DNA of 5,605 nt from Fimbriiglobus sp. (GTDB taxonomy: Bacteria > Planctomycetota > Planctomycetia > Gemmatales > Gemmataceae), in the NCBI GenBank assembly GCA_025352585.1, contig JANXTD010000943.1, forward strand, positions 1-5,605, in the 5' to 3' direction. The notes beneath the pieces were generated by a model. It was not told the origin of the DNA. It saw nothing but the letters and a program-made list of their open reading frames with translations, and searched no databases. Both the position numbers and the translations under genes were made by a program. Below, piece after piece: positions 5,561 through 5,605 of the stretch. Positions within the stretch are counted from its first letter, which is position 1; each line of letters opens with the position of its first letter.

Positions 5561-5588
5561 CCCCCTGGTGTCTGGGCGCTGCTGGGGG
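5561..5588. repeat. Weak inverted repeat in the ilvN upstream region
   Basis: CCCCC at 5561-5565 can pair with GGGGG at 5584-5588 around an 18-base loop, about 55-80 bases upstream of the ilvN ATG. It could be the terminator of a gene further upstream or a leader hairpin. There is no T-run, and no ATG-started leader peptide rich in Leu, Val or Ile codons between it and ilvN, so classical ilv attenuation is not supported. The rest of 5508-5605 shows no convincing promoter or gene. Confidence 0.2.
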
Positions 5589-5605
5589 TCACGCCACAAG
5601 CAGAG

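Noticed and set aside
5323..5592. Minus-strand open frame reaching into the ilvN upstream region
   Set aside because: Mostly overlaps ilvN in another frame and reads as Arg/Pro-rich noise; a GTG start without a ribosome site.
5589..5605. Possible end of another minus-strand gene (L-L-V-A then TGA)
   Set aside because: Only four codons are visible before the window edge, so coding cannot be judged.

Overview
The window looks like chromosomal DNA from a GC-rich bacterium, most likely a planctomycete of the Gemmata type. This is an inference from the combination of genes: secreted proteins of no recognised family, a STAS protein with an F-G-S-A-F phosphosite, and a secreted S1/P1 nuclease next to an SPFH protein. 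Frequent GTG starts and strong third-position GC, which opens long false ORFs opposite real genes, fit with it. No tRNA, rRNA, mobile element, CRISPR array or phage gene was seen.

Layout. Plus strand, 1-2188: the last 21 codons of an unidentified gene, then three consecutive genes (152-838, 885-1655, 1652-2188). Each encodes a small protein with an apparent export signal and no family I can name with certainty. The second and third overlap by four bases. All three share the order 'Arg/Lys/Ala-rich helix followed by beta strands ending in an aromatic Y-x-L strand', which loosely recalls the LPP20/FlgT-N type of envelope domain. I infer a small cell-envelope cassette of distant relatives. It is the least explained part of the window.

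At 2189-2296 the plus-strand cassette converges on the minus-strand genes. This spacer holds a perfect 10-bp GC-rich inverted repeat that could be a shared terminator. A single STAS-domain (anti-sigma-factor antagonist-like) gene follows on the minus strand (2297-2683), separated by 144 bases from the block upstream of it.

Minus strand, 5507 down to 2828: a tightly packed four-gene block, read in the order ilvN/ilvH (acetolactate synthase regulatory subunit), a 100-residue protein of unknown function, a secreted zinc-dependent S1/P1 nuclease with all nine metal ligands, and an HflC-like SPFH membrane protein. The junctions are a 4-base GTGA overlap, a 3-base gap and another 4-base GTGA overlap, so this is almost certainly one transcript with coupled translation. 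It joins amino-acid biosynthesis to envelope functions, so the genes need not act in one pathway. Neither ilvB (catalytic subunit) nor hflK (usual HflC partner) lies in the window. The last 98 bases hold only the ilvN leader and a weak hairpin.
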